Of a DNA stretch of 64,000 nucleotides, positions 24,457 to 33,479 are shown piece after piece. Numbering within the stretch: the first letter of the stretch is position 1; the number at the start of each line of letters is the position of its first letter. The stretch is taken from assembly GCF_900099705.1 (NCBI RefSeq), contig NZ_LT629695.1, positions 1,364,001 through 1,428,000 on the forward strand. The letters are read 5' to 3'. A program made the translations under genes and the position numbers. The notes below the pieces were generated by a model. It searched no databases. It was not told the origin of the DNA and was given only the letters and a program-made list of their open reading frames with translations. This DNA comes from Agrococcus jejuensis. Its GTDB lineage: Bacteria > Actinomycetota > Actinomycetes > Actinomycetales > Microbacteriaceae.

Positions 24457-25130
24457 CGCAGCTCCCCACCGATCTCTTCGGTCGCGGGAGGCTCAGGATC
24501 GAGGAGTCGCGACCTTCCCTCCACGATATCCGCGGCCACCTGGGTGACCGACGAGCCCACCGAGAAGGCATGCGCCTGCAGCAGCGCCAGCGCATCGGGC
24601 GGGGTGAGCCCGAAGCGCGCCAGCACCATGCCGGTCGCCTGGTGCACGGTGCGACGCGAGCGCGGATTCTGGCTCGTCTCGCGCTCGGCCTCGCGCACCG
24701 TGTCGAGCAGCAGCAGCATCGACGCCGATCGCGAGCGCTCGGCGAGCCGAGCGACCTGGTCGGCGTCGAGGGTCCGCGGTACGACCGCGTAGGTCGTCAC
24801 GGCGCCGATGCGCATGCCGCCGAACGCCAGCGGGAAGGCGAAGAGCGCCCCCGAGCCGAGCGCGAGGCACCCGTCGCGGAGCGCGGGCCACCGCTCGTCC
24901 TGCGCGAGATCGGGCACGAGCACCGACGTCTGCCGCGCATCGGCATCCCAGCCGGGTCCGATGCCGAGATCGAGCTGCAGCTCGTCGATCCCTGCCGAGA
25001 CCGCGTCGGAGGCGTCCATCGTCTCGGCACCGGGACCGGAGGCGAACGTCGTGATGGCCGCGCCGTCGAGACCCATCGATGCGACGAACGCGGCGCTCAG
25101 ATGCCGAGGACCCCCTGCTGCACTGGACAT
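24453..25130 (-). CDS. GAF-ANTAR RNA-binding regulator
   Basis: A 225-aa homologue of the adjacent gene. The GAF part (residues about 15-145) is more diverged; VLVPDLAQDERWPAL and LFAFPLAFGGMRIGAVTTY are recognisable. The ANTAR part (about 160-215) shows VHQATGMVLARFGL and VTQVAADIV. The start at 25130 has AGGAAGG 8 nt upstream, better than the ATG at 25148. It is translationally coupled to the following GAF-ANTAR gene by ATGA, so the two proteins may form a heteromer. Confidence 0.9.
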   Translation of the reverse strand: MSSAAGGPRHLSAAFVASMGLDGAAITTFASGPGAETMDASDAVSAGIDELQLDLGIGPGWDADARQTSVLVPDLAQDERWPALRDGCLALGSGALFAFPLAFGGMRIGAVTTYAVVPRTLDADQVARLAERSRSASMLLLLDTVREAERETSQNPRSRRTVHQATGMVLARFGLTPPDALALLQAHAFSVGSSVTQVAADIVEGRSRLLDPEPPATEEIGGELR

Positions 25131-25450
25131 CGGCGCGCCTTCCTGCACGATGCAGGGCCGAACCGGTTCCGACGTGGATCGCTGACGTCAGCCTACGCCC
25201 TCGGTCGCCTGCGCGCGGGCTGAGAGTCGAGGCACGCCCATTGACTTCCGCACGAGCCGGGCGCATGCTGGGCCGCGTCGCCACCCGGACCCCGTGGCCG
25301 CATGCTCGGCGGGGTCTCGGTTCGCATCGAAGCCCCGCCCGTCGGATCGGGGGCTTCCATGGTGGCATCGCGACGCGATCGGCTGATGCCTCCATCGTGG
25401 CGGAGCCGCGACGATGCGAGCGCGGATCGTCGGTCGCCGAGGGCGGATCC
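25131..25450. other. Intergenic region between divergent genes
   Basis: About 320 bp between the GAF-ANTAR operon and the GlmS-like gene. It must hold two divergent promoters. I see no convincing operator, hairpin or small gene in it. The GlmS-like frame stays open through it, but that part encodes Arg-rich sequence without likeness to GlmS. Confidence 0.5.
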
Positions 25451-27223
25451 GTGAGCCCGCTCTCGGCGTACGTCGGCACGACGGAGGCCGCACCGATGCT
25501 GCTCGGCGGACTCGCGAGGCTCGGCGACGACCACGACGCCACCGGGATCGCAGTCTGGTCCGCACGCGGGGACGTGGCGATGACGCGAGTCATCGGCTCG
25601 ACCGTCCTCCATCCGGCCGACTTTCGCGCCGGCGACGACGCACGCATCGGCATCGCACACGTCGGATGCGGCACGCGAGCGCGCGCGCGACGTCGCGACG
25701 TGCAGCCGCTCGTCGACTGCACGGAGCGACTGCACGTCGTGCAGGACGGCACGATCTCGAACGCCGCGAGCCTCCGCGCCGGCCTGCTGGCCGACGGTCA
25801 CGCGTTCCTGTCGGACGATGCCGCGGAGGTCGTCGCGCACCTGCTCGAGGAAGCTCTCGAGCACGCCGGCTCGGTGGCGCTCGCCCTCGCCGCGACCGTG
25901 CCGTCGCTCGACGGGGCATGGTCGATCGTCGCCCTCGATGGCGAGACCGGTGAGGTCGCGGCGAGCGCCGCCGGCTCGCCGCTCATGCTCGGCGAGCGCG
26001 ACGACGACATGCTGCTCGCGAGCCACGCAGCCTCCCTCGCCCCGCACTGCAGCAGCGTTCGGCTGCTCGCCCGCGGCGACGTGGTGTCGATCGCGACCGG
26101 TGCCGTGCGCTGGCTGCGTCTCGGGCGCGAACGCGCCGCCCCTCCGCTGGTCGCGATCCAGCCGCAGCTGCGTGGTCACGACGTCGGCGACGATCGGCAT
26201 CGTGACGAGATCGAGGACCAGCCGCGCGCGGCCGCTCGCGTGCTCGAGGCCATCGGGTCGAGCGTGGCGGACGGGTCGCTGTGGCGCGCCCTCCCGCTGC
26301 GACCACTCGACCGCGTCGCGTTCGTCGGCTCGGGCTCCGCCCTGCACGCGGGTCGCGTCGCTGCGGCCGTGCTCTCCGACCTCGGAGGCGTGCCGACGAG
26401 GTGGATGCGACCGGCCGACGTCGCGACGGCCTCCCTCGAGCCCGGAACGCTGCTCGTGGGGCTGGGCGGGTCCGACGACTCGTCGACGCTGCGCCGTGCG
26501 GTCGACGCGCCCTCCGCACGGGGCCTGCAGCTGCTCGTGCTCGCGCACGCGCACCACTCCCCGCTCTCGCGCGTCGCGGATGCGGCGCTCGACTGGCTCG
26601 CCCCGCCCGAGGTCGGCGCGGCCGCGGCGACCTTCGTCGGCCAGGCGATCACGGGGGTCGCGGTCGCCCTGTCGGCACTCGTCGCATCCGGTCGCCTCGA
26701 CCGAGCCTCCGCGGCAGCGCATGCCGCGATGCTGCACGAGACGCCGTCGCGCCTGCACGATGCGATCGCGGGCTCGACGAGGGAGGTCACGGCGCTGGTC
26801 GAGGAGCTGCGAGACCACTCGTCGTTCCTCGTGGTCGGCACGGGCAGCGGCCTGCCGTACGCCGCCGAGGGTGCGCTGCAGCTGCAGCAGCTCGCGGCAC
26901 GGTGGGCGCACCACCATCCCGCGAGCGACCTGCTGGGCTCGAGGTCGCGCGTCGTCGATGCGTCGATGGGCGCGTTCGTCGTCGACTCCGGCACGGATGA
27001 CGTCGACGACGCGATCGCCTACCTGGTCGCGAGTGGCGCTCGCGTGCTGCGGATCGGCGGACGCCGTGCCGACATCGGCGTCGCCGTGCGTCGGGGGCGC
27101 AACGGCCGGGGCGTGCCGTGGGATGCGACGCCGTGGGGGCCGATCGAGGCGATCGTGCCCATGCAGCTCTTCGCGAGAGAGCTCGGGCGCGAGCTGGGGG
27201 TCGCCGGCCCGCCGGCCGGGTGA
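25451..27223 (+). CDS. Degenerate GlmS-like protein (probable pseudoenzyme)
   Basis: A 590-aa protein with the layout of glutamine-fructose-6-phosphate aminotransferase: an N-terminal glutaminase-like domain and two SIS domains. Alignment by eye starts at GTG 25451, where SPLSAYVGTTEAAPMLLGGL matches the GlmS N-terminus. The catalytic Cys that follows Met in GlmS is absent. The substrate motif HTRWATHG reads HVGCGTRA, VHNGIIEN reads VQDGTISN, and SQSGET in the first SIS domain reads GLGGSDD. The usual C-terminal LAKSVTVE is missing. Catalysis is therefore unlikely; a regulatory or sugar-phosphate-binding role is inferred. Confidence 0.8.
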   Translation: MSPLSAYVGTTEAAPMLLGGLARLGDDHDATGIAVWSARGDVAMTRVIGSTVLHPADFRAGDDARIGIAHVGCGTRARARRRDVQPLVDCTERLHVVQDGTISNAASLRAGLLADGHAFLSDDAAEVVAHLLEEALEHAGSVALALAATVPSLDGAWSIVALDGETGEVAASAAGSPLMLGERDDDMLLASHAASLAPHCSSVRLLARGDVVSIATGAVRWLRLGRERAAPPLVAIQPQLRGHDVGDDRHRDEIEDQPRAAARVLEAIGSSVADGSLWRALPLRPLDRVAFVGSGSALHAGRVAAAVLSDLGGVPTRWMRPADVATASLEPGTLLVGLGGSDDSSTLRRAVDAPSARGLQLLVLAHAHHSPLSRVADAALDWLAPPEVGAAAATFVGQAITGVAVALSALVASGRLDRASAAAHAAMLHETPSRLHDAIAGSTREVTALVEELRDHSSFLVVGTGSGLPYAAEGALQLQQLAARWAHHHPASDLLGSRSRVVDASMGAFVVDSGTDDVDDAIAYLVASGARVLRIGGRRADIGVAVRRGRNGRGVPWDATPWGPIEAIVPMQLFARELGRELGVAGPPAG

Positions 27224-27244
27224 CGACGCCGGTGCGCGCGCCAC

Positions 27245-27268
27245 GCCGGCCGAGCGGGATCGGCCGGC
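27245..27268. terminator. Bidirectional hairpin between convergent genes
   Basis: A perfect 9-bp stem, GCCGGCCGA and TCGGCCGGC, with a 6-nt loop lies 21 bp after the GlmS-like gene and 29 bp from the stop of the convergent surface-protein gene. Confidence 0.65.
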
Positions 27269-27297
27269 GCGGTGGGCGTCGACGAACGCCCGGATCG

Positions 27298-30200
27298 TCA
27301 GGCGCGCGCGCCCCGGCGCCGCACGAGCAGCGCACCCGCCGCCGTCAGCAGCATCGCGAGCGCGAGCAATGGCGTAGCGACGTCGACGCCCGTGCGCGGC
27401 AGCGCACCGACGGCCGGTGCGGCAGCGGGCGCGACGACGGGCGCCGGTGCGACCACCGGAGCCACAGGCACCTGCGGCACGACCGGCGCCTCCGGCTCGG
27501 GCACGACCGGCGCCTCGGGCTCGGGCACGACCGGCGACGCCTCGATCGCGAACGCCGTCACGAACGGCGAGCGCGAGCCCGTGCCGTCGGTGAGGTACAC
27601 CGCGAGCTCGTAGTCGCCGGGCGCGACGTCGGCGGGCAGGGTCGCGGTCAGCGACAGCACGCCGTCGGCATCCACCACGCCCTCGCCGACCAGGATGCCC
27701 TCGATGGGCAGCGCCGCACCGGCGTCGAGCGCGGTCGGCGCCGCGAAGCGCGACGAGACGAGCGACGCAGGCGTCATCGAGCCCGCCAGGCGCAGGTACA
27801 CGCTCGCCAGCGCACCGACCGGCAGGTCGGTCGCGACGATCTCGATCGTGGTGCCGGGACGCACGGTCGAGCCGTCGAGCGCGCCGCCCGCCGACGTGAC
27901 GGTCGGCGTGAGCACGAACGGCGTCGTCGAGAAGGTCGCGTACGCACCGAGCGCGCCGTTGAACGCCGCGACGCGGATCTCGATCGGCACGCCGTTCGCG
28001 AGCCCCTCGATCTGCGCCGACGTCGCGGTCACCGTCACGCCATCCGACGACCAGTCGCCACCGGCGACGCGGTGCTCGACGACGTAGCCCAGCACCGGCG
28101 CACCGCCGTTCGACGTCGGCGGCTGCCAGAAGAGCCCGACGCTGCGGTCGAACGCACCGACCGACAGCTCGGTGGGGGCGGATGCGGGCGCGAAGGGCGT
28201 GCCCGACGTCGTCACCGAGGCGCCCGTGCCGGCGACGTTCCGCGCCGACACGCGCACGTCGACGGCGGCGCCGTTCTCGAGGCCCGTGATCGTCGCGGTC
28301 GCGGCCTCGACGTCGACCTGCACACCGGCGGTGCTCCACGCGCCACCACCCGTGCTGTGCTCGACGACGTACTCGGTGATCGCCGCGCCACCGTTCCACT
28401 CCGGCGCGGTCCACGACGCCGAGAGGGTGCCATCGCTGGCGATGGCCTGCAGACCGGTGACGGCGTCGGGCACGGTGCGGGGCGCGAGCAGCACGGGGGC
28501 CGACGGCACGCCGATGCCCGCCGTGGTGACGGTGCTGACCTGCAGCTCGTACACGACGCCGTTCTCGAGACCGCTGACGGAGTAGCCGGCCATGGAGGAG
28601 GAGACGTTGGCGACCGTCCACGCGTCGCCGGAGTCGGCGACGCGTGTCTCGAAGCGGTGCGAGATGAAGGATCCGCCGACGAGGTCGCCGGTCATGATGC
28701 GCACGATCGCGCCCTGCGAGATCGGCGAGACCGCGGCCACGGTCGGCGCAGCAGCCTGCCCCTGGGCCGCGCCCGTCGCGATGACGCTCCACGGACCCGT
28801 GCCCTGCGCGTTCACGGCGGCGACGCGCACCTCGTACTCGACGAGCGGCGTGAGCCCCGAGAGCGAGCTGGCGCGGGAGTAGACGAGGCTCGCGTCCACG
28901 TCGGTCCACACCTCCGTTCCGCGCTCGCGGTACTGCACGACGTTGCTGGTCACCGACGAGTCGCCCTGGTCGGTCGGCGGCTCCCAGTGCACGAGCATCT
29001 GGCCGGGCCCGACGGGCTCGAGGACGACACCCGTCGGCGCCGCCGGTCGCGTCTCGCGCACCTGGATGGTGACGTTGCGCACCACGGTGGCGCCGATGCC
29101 GTTGGATGCGGTGAGCGTGACCGGGAAGGATCCCGACGCCGTCGGCGTGCCGCTGAGCAGGCCGGTCGCGTCGATGGTGACGCCCGCGGGCAGCGCCCCG
29201 GTCACGGTCACGGTCGGGGCTGGGTTGCCCGAGACGAGCGCCTGCGACACGGCGGTGCCGACGGAGAGCTGCTGCGGGTCGGCGACGACGGGTGCCGTGC
29301 GGGCCGAGTCGAGGTAGACGCGGTGGTCGAACGTGAATCCGGGCGTGGTCGTGAAGGTGAACTGCGCGTAGTCGCCTCCGTCGCTGAGGAGGTAGAACGA
29401 GTACTGCTGGCCAGCCCGGGCCACGACCCCTCCGTCGAGGAGCACGGTCACCCATCCGGTGCTCGTGACGGGGAAGCGCGCGACGTCGAGCTGGACGCCA
29501 GACGCATCGCGCAGCTCGATCCGGTAGGGCTGGCCCGCCGTCGAGCTGCTGGCGGCGACGTGCACGGCGAGAGCGTCGATGACGCCGTCGCGGCTCGCGA
29601 CGTACCGTGCGATCACACCGCCCACGAAGTAGACCCCCGTGCCACCCTCGACCGGCGCGTCGATCGTTCCCTGCGCGGCACGTCGCACGACGACGGTCGA
29701 GTCGACGGATGCGCTGCCGGTCGCGTTCGTGGCCGTGACGCGGAACGAGAAGGTGCCGGCGGCCGTGGGCGTGCCGGCGAGCACGCCGGCGCTCGACACG
29801 GTCATGCCGGGCGGGACCGTGCCTGTCGTCGTGACCGTCGGAGTCGGAACGCCGGCGATCGTGTACTGGAAGGGTGACGCCTCCACGCCGACGTCGAGCG
29901 TCGTCGTGGGTGCGCCCGAGATGGTCGGAGCGACCGGCGCGGGATCGACCGTGATCGTCGACCGGTGTCCGACGGTGCCTGCCGCGTTCGCGCCGACGAG
30001 GTCGAGGGTGAAGGTGCCGGCCTGCGTCGGCGTGCCCGACAGCAGGCCGCTGCTCGAGAGCGAGAGGCCTGGCGGCATCTGGTTGCTCCACGACACGTCG
30101 ATGGGCGCGGTGCCCTGCACCTCGTACTGGAAGTCGACGCGGGTGCCTACCGTGAGGGTCGACGGCTGGCCCGCGAACGTGACGGGGGTCGCGGGCGGAC

Positions 30201-30729
30201 CGGCCGGCTCGACATGGGTGCGGAAGAGCAGGTCGATGCCGGGAGGCGCCTGCACGAGCGCGCCGCGCGAGTACTGGTCCATGTTGACGGAGACGTACGG
30301 GGAGACCCCCGGCGAGGAGACCCTGATGGTGTAGACGTGGTCCTCGACGACGCTGAGGGTGTCGCTCAGCGCGATCGAGAGCCAGCCGTCACCCGGGGCG
30401 ACAGCGCCGCCAAACGCGTAGGTGTCGCCCGTGGCACTCTGCACCGAGACGTCGACCAGCTGCCCGGCAGCGTTCGTCACGTGCACGTCGACCGCTGTCA
30501 GGCGACCCGAAACGCCTGCCGTGAACGTCTGCCACTCCCCGAACCGGAGCGGGTGCCCCTGGCCGACCACGAGCTCGTTCGCCTGATCGACGACCGATGC
30601 GGCCTGCGCAGCCGTCGCCGGCGCGACGAGCACGCCGGCGAGCGCGGCCGCTGCGGCGGTCGCGAGCGCCAGCGAGGCTCGGAGCGTTCGACGGAGCGAG
30701 TGGAACGGGACGACGTGCGCAGTGGCCAT
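27298..30729 (-). CDS. LPxTG surface protein with Ig-like and fibronectin III domains
   Basis: An 1143-aa wall-anchored protein, paralogous to that at 15764-20434. After a signal peptide (about residues 1-43) come a beta domain, two putative-Ig domains (SGLLSGTPTQAGTF and AGVLAGTPTAAGTF), a second beta domain, a third putative-Ig domain, about four fibronectin III domains, a terminal domain, a repeated PEPEAPVV linker and LPRTG with a hydrophobic segment and basic tail. It is probably attached by sortase. The N-terminus (AASVVDQ) matches the paralogue, and both genes share an upstream element. Confidence 0.92.
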   Translation of the reverse strand: MATAHVVPFHSLRRTLRASLALATAAAAALAGVLVAPATAAQAASVVDQANELVVGQGHPLRFGEWQTFTAGVSGRLTAVDVHVTNAAGQLVDVSVQSATGDTYAFGGAVAPGDGWLSIALSDTLSVVEDHVYTIRVSSPGVSPYVSVNMDQYSRGALVQAPPGIDLLFRTHVEPAGPPATPVTFAGQPSTLTVGTRVDFQYEVQGTAPIDVSWSNQMPPGLSLSSSGLLSGTPTQAGTFTLDLVGANAAGTVGHRSTITVDPAPVAPTISGAPTTTLDVGVEASPFQYTIAGVPTPTVTTTGTVPPGMTVSSAGVLAGTPTAAGTFSFRVTATNATGSASVDSTVVVRRAAQGTIDAPVEGGTGVYFVGGVIARYVASRDGVIDALAVHVAASSSTAGQPYRIELRDASGVQLDVARFPVTSTGWVTVLLDGGVVARAGQQYSFYLLSDGGDYAQFTFTTTPGFTFDHRVYLDSARTAPVVADPQQLSVGTAVSQALVSGNPAPTVTVTGALPAGVTIDATGLLSGTPTASGSFPVTLTASNGIGATVVRNVTIQVRETRPAAPTGVVLEPVGPGQMLVHWEPPTDQGDSSVTSNVVQYRERGTEVWTDVDASLVYSRASSLSGLTPLVEYEVRVAAVNAQGTGPWSVIATGAAQGQAAAPTVAAVSPISQGAIVRIMTGDLVGGSFISHRFETRVADSGDAWTVANVSSSMAGYSVSGLENGVVYELQVSTVTTAGIGVPSAPVLLAPRTVPDAVTGLQAIASDGTLSASWTAPEWNGGAAITEYVVEHSTGGGAWSTAGVQVDVEAATATITGLENGAAVDVRVSARNVAGTGASVTTSGTPFAPASAPTELSVGAFDRSVGLFWQPPTSNGGAPVLGYVVEHRVAGGDWSSDGVTVTATSAQIEGLANGVPIEIRVAAFNGALGAYATFSTTPFVLTPTVTSAGGALDGSTVRPGTTIEIVATDLPVGALASVYLRLAGSMTPASLVSSRFAAPTALDAGAALPIEGILVGEGVVDADGVLSLTATLPADVAPGDYELAVYLTDGTGSRSPFVTAFAIEASPVVPEPEAPVVPEPEAPVVPQVPVAPVVAPAPVVAPAAAPAVGALPRTGVDVATPLLALAMLLTAAGALLVRRRGARA

Positions 30730-30760
30730 CGGTCACCTTCGATCGAGCGACGCGATGTCG

Positions 30761-30781
30761 CGGAGAAGTGAATCTGGCTCA
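30761..30781 (-). promoter_or_regulatory. Upstream element shared by both LPxTG genes, copy 2
   Basis: On the minus strand this reads TGAGCCAGATTCACTTCTCC, 31 nt before the start codon; it differs from the copy at 20477-20497 by one base. The distance to the start differs by 11 nt, so it is more likely a transcriptional or leader element than part of a ribosome site. Confidence 0.55.
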
Positions 30782-30878
30782 ACCTATCCGTAGTCTGAGG
30801 AATTGTCACGCGGCGCGCAGGAATGTTCGTCGCCACGTCGACTGCGTGCCGTCTCCGCGCGACCGTTGGTTCGGCGCC

Positions 30879-31688
30879 TCAGGTGCGCGCGAGCCACTCC
30901 AGCAGGCCGCGGTCGAAGGCCGCAGGCTGCTCCATGTTCGTCGCGTGGCCGGCCTGCAGGATGACCGCCGATTCCCCGCGCGGCGCGAGCGCGGCCGCCG
31001 CGGCCGCGTGCGTCGCAGGCCAGAGCTCGCTCTCGGCACCGGCGACGAACAGCACCGGCACCTCCGTGCGCGCGATCGTCGGACGCCAGTCGGCGCGGGC
31101 GTGGTCGCCGAGCACGTCGAGCTCGCCGGGCGTCAGCTCGCTGCGGCCGGGCGTCCCCATCGCGCGCACGAGGCGCACGAGCCGCATCCCTCGCCGCCAG
31201 ATCGGCGTACCCACGCCGGTCGGCGGGATGCCCTCGGCGAAGAACGTGTCGCGGTTGGCGGTCTCGTAGCCGTAGTAGCCGTGCGGCCACTCCGCGTCGT
31301 TCAGCATGCGCGGCGTCTGGTCGACGATCGCGATCGCGCGGATGCGGTCGGTGCCGTGCCGCTCGACGTACGCCCAGATGGTGTTGCCGCCCATCGAGCC
31401 GCCGACGAGCGTCGCACCCTGCACGTCGAGCTGCTCGAGCACCGCGGCCACGTCGTCCGCGCGGCGCGCCATCGTGACGCCGCGGCCGATCGGCTCGGCC
31501 TCCCCGTGCCCGCGCACGTCGACCGCGAGCACGCGGCATCCCGCATCCACCAACGAGCGCACCTGATGCCGCCACGTGGTCGCGGGTGCCTTGAACCCGG
31601 CGAGCAGCACGACGGGCCTGCCGGTCGGGTCTCCGTGCTCGGCGACGTGGATGCGGTACCCGTCGTCGGCGGTGATGACGCTCGTCAT
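30879..31688 (-). CDS. Alpha/beta-fold hydrolase
   Basis: A 269-aa alpha/beta hydrolase. The nucleophile elbow is GGSMGG (Ser), the oxyanion region lies near VLLAGFKAP, and the C-terminal His is in QAGHATNMEQP. An acidic residue follows VPVLFVAGAESEL. The size and layout resemble haloperoxidase- or lactonase-type hydrolases; the substrate is unknown. The start at 31688 has GAGGAGGAG just upstream. A family D repeat lies 17 bp before the gene and covers the 3' end of the gene upstream of it. Confidence 0.88.
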   Translation of the reverse strand: MTSVITADDGYRIHVAEHGDPTGRPVVLLAGFKAPATTWRHQVRSLVDAGCRVLAVDVRGHGEAEPIGRGVTMARRADDVAAVLEQLDVQGATLVGGSMGGNTIWAYVERHGTDRIRAIAIVDQTPRMLNDAEWPHGYYGYETANRDTFFAEGIPPTGVGTPIWRRGMRLVRLVRAMGTPGRSELTPGELDVLGDHARADWRPTIARTEVPVLFVAGAESELWPATHAAAAAALAPRGESAVILQAGHATNMEQPAAFDRGLLEWLART

Positions 31689-31705
31689 GCGCTCCTCCTC
31701 GTCTG

Positions 31706-31781
31706 GACTGGGCACTTGATGCTCACGAGTGGGCACTTGATGTCGTGAAACGGGCCGATCGACGACATCTAATGCCCAGTC
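31706..31781. repeat. 3'-end palindromic repeat, family D copy 1
   Basis: An imperfect inverted repeat with ends GACTGGGCA and TGCCCAGTC and internal CACTTGATG units. It includes the TAG stop codon (31769-31771) and last residues of the FAD oxidase gene. The homologous element at 39683-39758 has ends GATTGGGCA and TGCCCAATC, so the third base pair changed on both sides (C-G to T-A). Confidence 0.82.
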
Positions 31782-33235
31782 TTGGGGTGGGCCGGCGCGG
31801 CCGGCGACGCGTGCGAGCCGGAGAGGTCGATCACTTGGCCGATGCCACCCGTGAGGCCCGCCGACGGGAACGCCTTGCCGGGGTTCAGCAGGCCGTGCGG
31901 GTCGAAGGCGTGCTTCACGGCGACGTGCAGGTCGAGCTCGACGCCCGTGATCTCGGCCGCCGCGGCCGGCAGCTTCAGCAAGCCGACGCCGTGCTCGCCC
32001 GTGGCGGTGCCGCCGAGGTCCTGGCACTCGTCGACGATGCGATCGAACGCCACCTTCGCGCGGGCGCGCGCATCCGCGTCGTCGGCCGCGACCACGATGA
32101 GCGGATGCAGGTTGCCGTCGCCCGCGTGCGCGATGTTCGCGATCGTCACGTCGGCCTCCGCCGCGATCGCCTCGATGCGCGCGAGCATCGCCGGCACCTG
32201 CATGCGCGGCACGCAGATGTCCTCGGTCAGCACGGGCCCGAGCCGCTCGAGCGCCGGGTACGCGAGCCGCCGCGCCTGGAAGAGGCGGTCGATCTCGTCG
32301 GGGTCGGAGGCGCGCTCGATGCCGGATGCGTTCGCGGCGGCCAGGTGGGCGGCGACGCGCTCGGCGAGCTCCTCGCCTGCCTGGCCCACCTCATCCACCC
32401 GCACGAGCAGCATCGCGGCCGCGTCGTCGGGGATGCCGAGGCCCTGCCACGCGTTCACGGCGGCGAGGCACGTGCGGTCGACGAGCTCGAGCGCGGCCGG
32501 CACGATGCCGTCGCGCGCGATCGACGCGACCGCGAGCCCCGCATCCGACAGCGCCGAGAACGTGCCCACGACGACGCGATCCTCGCGCCCGGCGAGCGGC
32601 AGCAGCTTCACCCGTGCCTCGACGACGATCGCGAGCGTGCCCTCGCTGCCGACGATGAGCGACGTGAGGTCGTAGCCCGTGACGCCCTTCGCCGTCGCGC
32701 GGCCGATGCGCGCGACGCGGCCGTCGGCGAGCACGACCGTGAGGCCCAGCACGTAGTCGGTCGTGACGCCGTACTTCACGCAGCAGATGCCGCCGGCGTT
32801 CGTCGCGACGTTGCCGCCGATCGTCGAGATGGCCTGGCTCGCCGGGTCCGGCGGGTACCAGAGGCCGTGGGTCGCGACGTGGCGGCGCAGGTCGTCGTTG
32901 AGCACGCCCGCCTCGACGACGGCGAACCGCTCGTCGACGTCGACCTCGACGATGCGCGTCATGCGCTCGAGGCTCAGCAGGATGCAGCCCGCGATCGCGT
33001 TCGCGCCGCCGGACAGGCCCGTGCCCGCGCCGCGCGGCACGATCGGCGTGCCCGTGGCGTTCGCGACCTCGACCGTCGCGACGACGTCGTCGAGCGACTC
33101 CGCGAAGACGACCGCGGCGGGCGGCGCGTACGGCGCCCACTCGGCGTCGTCGTGCGCGTACGCCTCGCGGGTCGCGTCGTCGGTCACCACCTGCTCTGCT
33201 CGCAACCGCATCCGCAGCTCGTCGACGACCGCCAT
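31769..33235 (-). CDS. FAD-binding oxidase, GlcD/D-lactate dehydrogenase type
   Basis: A 488-aa FAD-dependent oxidoreductase that oxidises a 2-hydroxy acid such as glycolate or D-lactate. The PCMH-type FAD domain shows PRGAGTGLSGGAN and TIGGNVATNAGG; the C-terminal cap shows IAHAGDGNLHP (metal-binding His) and GEHGVGLLK. The length fits GlcD. The start at 33235 has GAGGAGGGG upstream. No GlcE or GlcF partner is adjacent, so it may act as a single-subunit enzyme. The last codons and stop lie in a family D repeat. Confidence 0.92.
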   Translation of the reverse strand: MAVVDELRMRLRAEQVVTDDATREAYAHDDAEWAPYAPPAAVVFAESLDDVVATVEVANATGTPIVPRGAGTGLSGGANAIAGCILLSLERMTRIVEVDVDERFAVVEAGVLNDDLRRHVATHGLWYPPDPASQAISTIGGNVATNAGGICCVKYGVTTDYVLGLTVVLADGRVARIGRATAKGVTGYDLTSLIVGSEGTLAIVVEARVKLLPLAGREDRVVVGTFSALSDAGLAVASIARDGIVPAALELVDRTCLAAVNAWQGLGIPDDAAAMLLVRVDEVGQAGEELAERVAAHLAAANASGIERASDPDEIDRLFQARRLAYPALERLGPVLTEDICVPRMQVPAMLARIEAIAAEADVTIANIAHAGDGNLHPLIVVAADDADARARAKVAFDRIVDECQDLGGTATGEHGVGLLKLPAAAAEITGVELDLHVAVKHAFDPHGLLNPGKAFPSAGLTGGIGQVIDLSGSHASPAAPAHPKTGH

Positions 33236-33302
33236 GTCCACCCCTCCTCGCGCGTCCTTCGACACTACGCCCGGGGTCTCGGCGGTCCGCCGGATGCGCT
33301 CG

Positions 33303-33377
33303 TTGCGCATCGCAGGCGATTCGGGTGGGCGGAGGGAAGATACCCCTCTGCCACCCCTGATCGCCTGCAGAACGCAA
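33303..33377. repeat. Long hairpin element, family B type b, copy 2
   Basis: An inverted repeat of about 75 bp that begins TTGCGCATCGCAGGCGATTC and ends GATCGCCTGCAGAACGCAA, with the same interior (GGAGGGAAGATACCCCTC) as the copy at 22881-22954. Here type b precedes type a; at 22.8 kb the order is reversed. Confidence 0.88.
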
Positions 33378-33394
33378 CCAGCTCGCCTGCCGTC

Positions 33395-33467
33395 GTTGCG
33401 TATTGCAGGCGATTCGGGGTCTTGAGGGGAATGTTCCCTCGAGAGGCGGAATCGCCTGCAGAACGCA
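33395..33467. repeat. Long hairpin element, family B type a, copy 2
   Basis: An inverted repeat of about 73 bp starting TTGCGTATTGCAGGCGATTC and ending GAATCGCCTGCAGAACGCA, with an inner stem GAGGGGAA/TTCCCTC. It ends 12 bp from the stop of the following minus-strand hydrolase gene. Confidence 0.88.
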
Positions 33468-33479
33468 GGACGGATGCGG

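Noticed and set aside
24453..25148. Longer start at 25148 for the first GAF-ANTAR gene
   Set aside because: ATG 25130 has AGGAAGG at proper spacing; ATG 25148 has none.
25193..30091. A 1632-codon open frame on the minus strand crossing the GlmS-like and surface-protein genes
   Set aside because: The translation is almost all Arg, Ala, Gly and His without domains, and real genes with clear families occupy the other frames. Very GC-rich DNA produces such shadows.
31706..31781. Repeat ends considered as insertion-sequence terminal repeats
   Set aside because: The whole element is under 80 bp, has no transposase and no visible target duplication.
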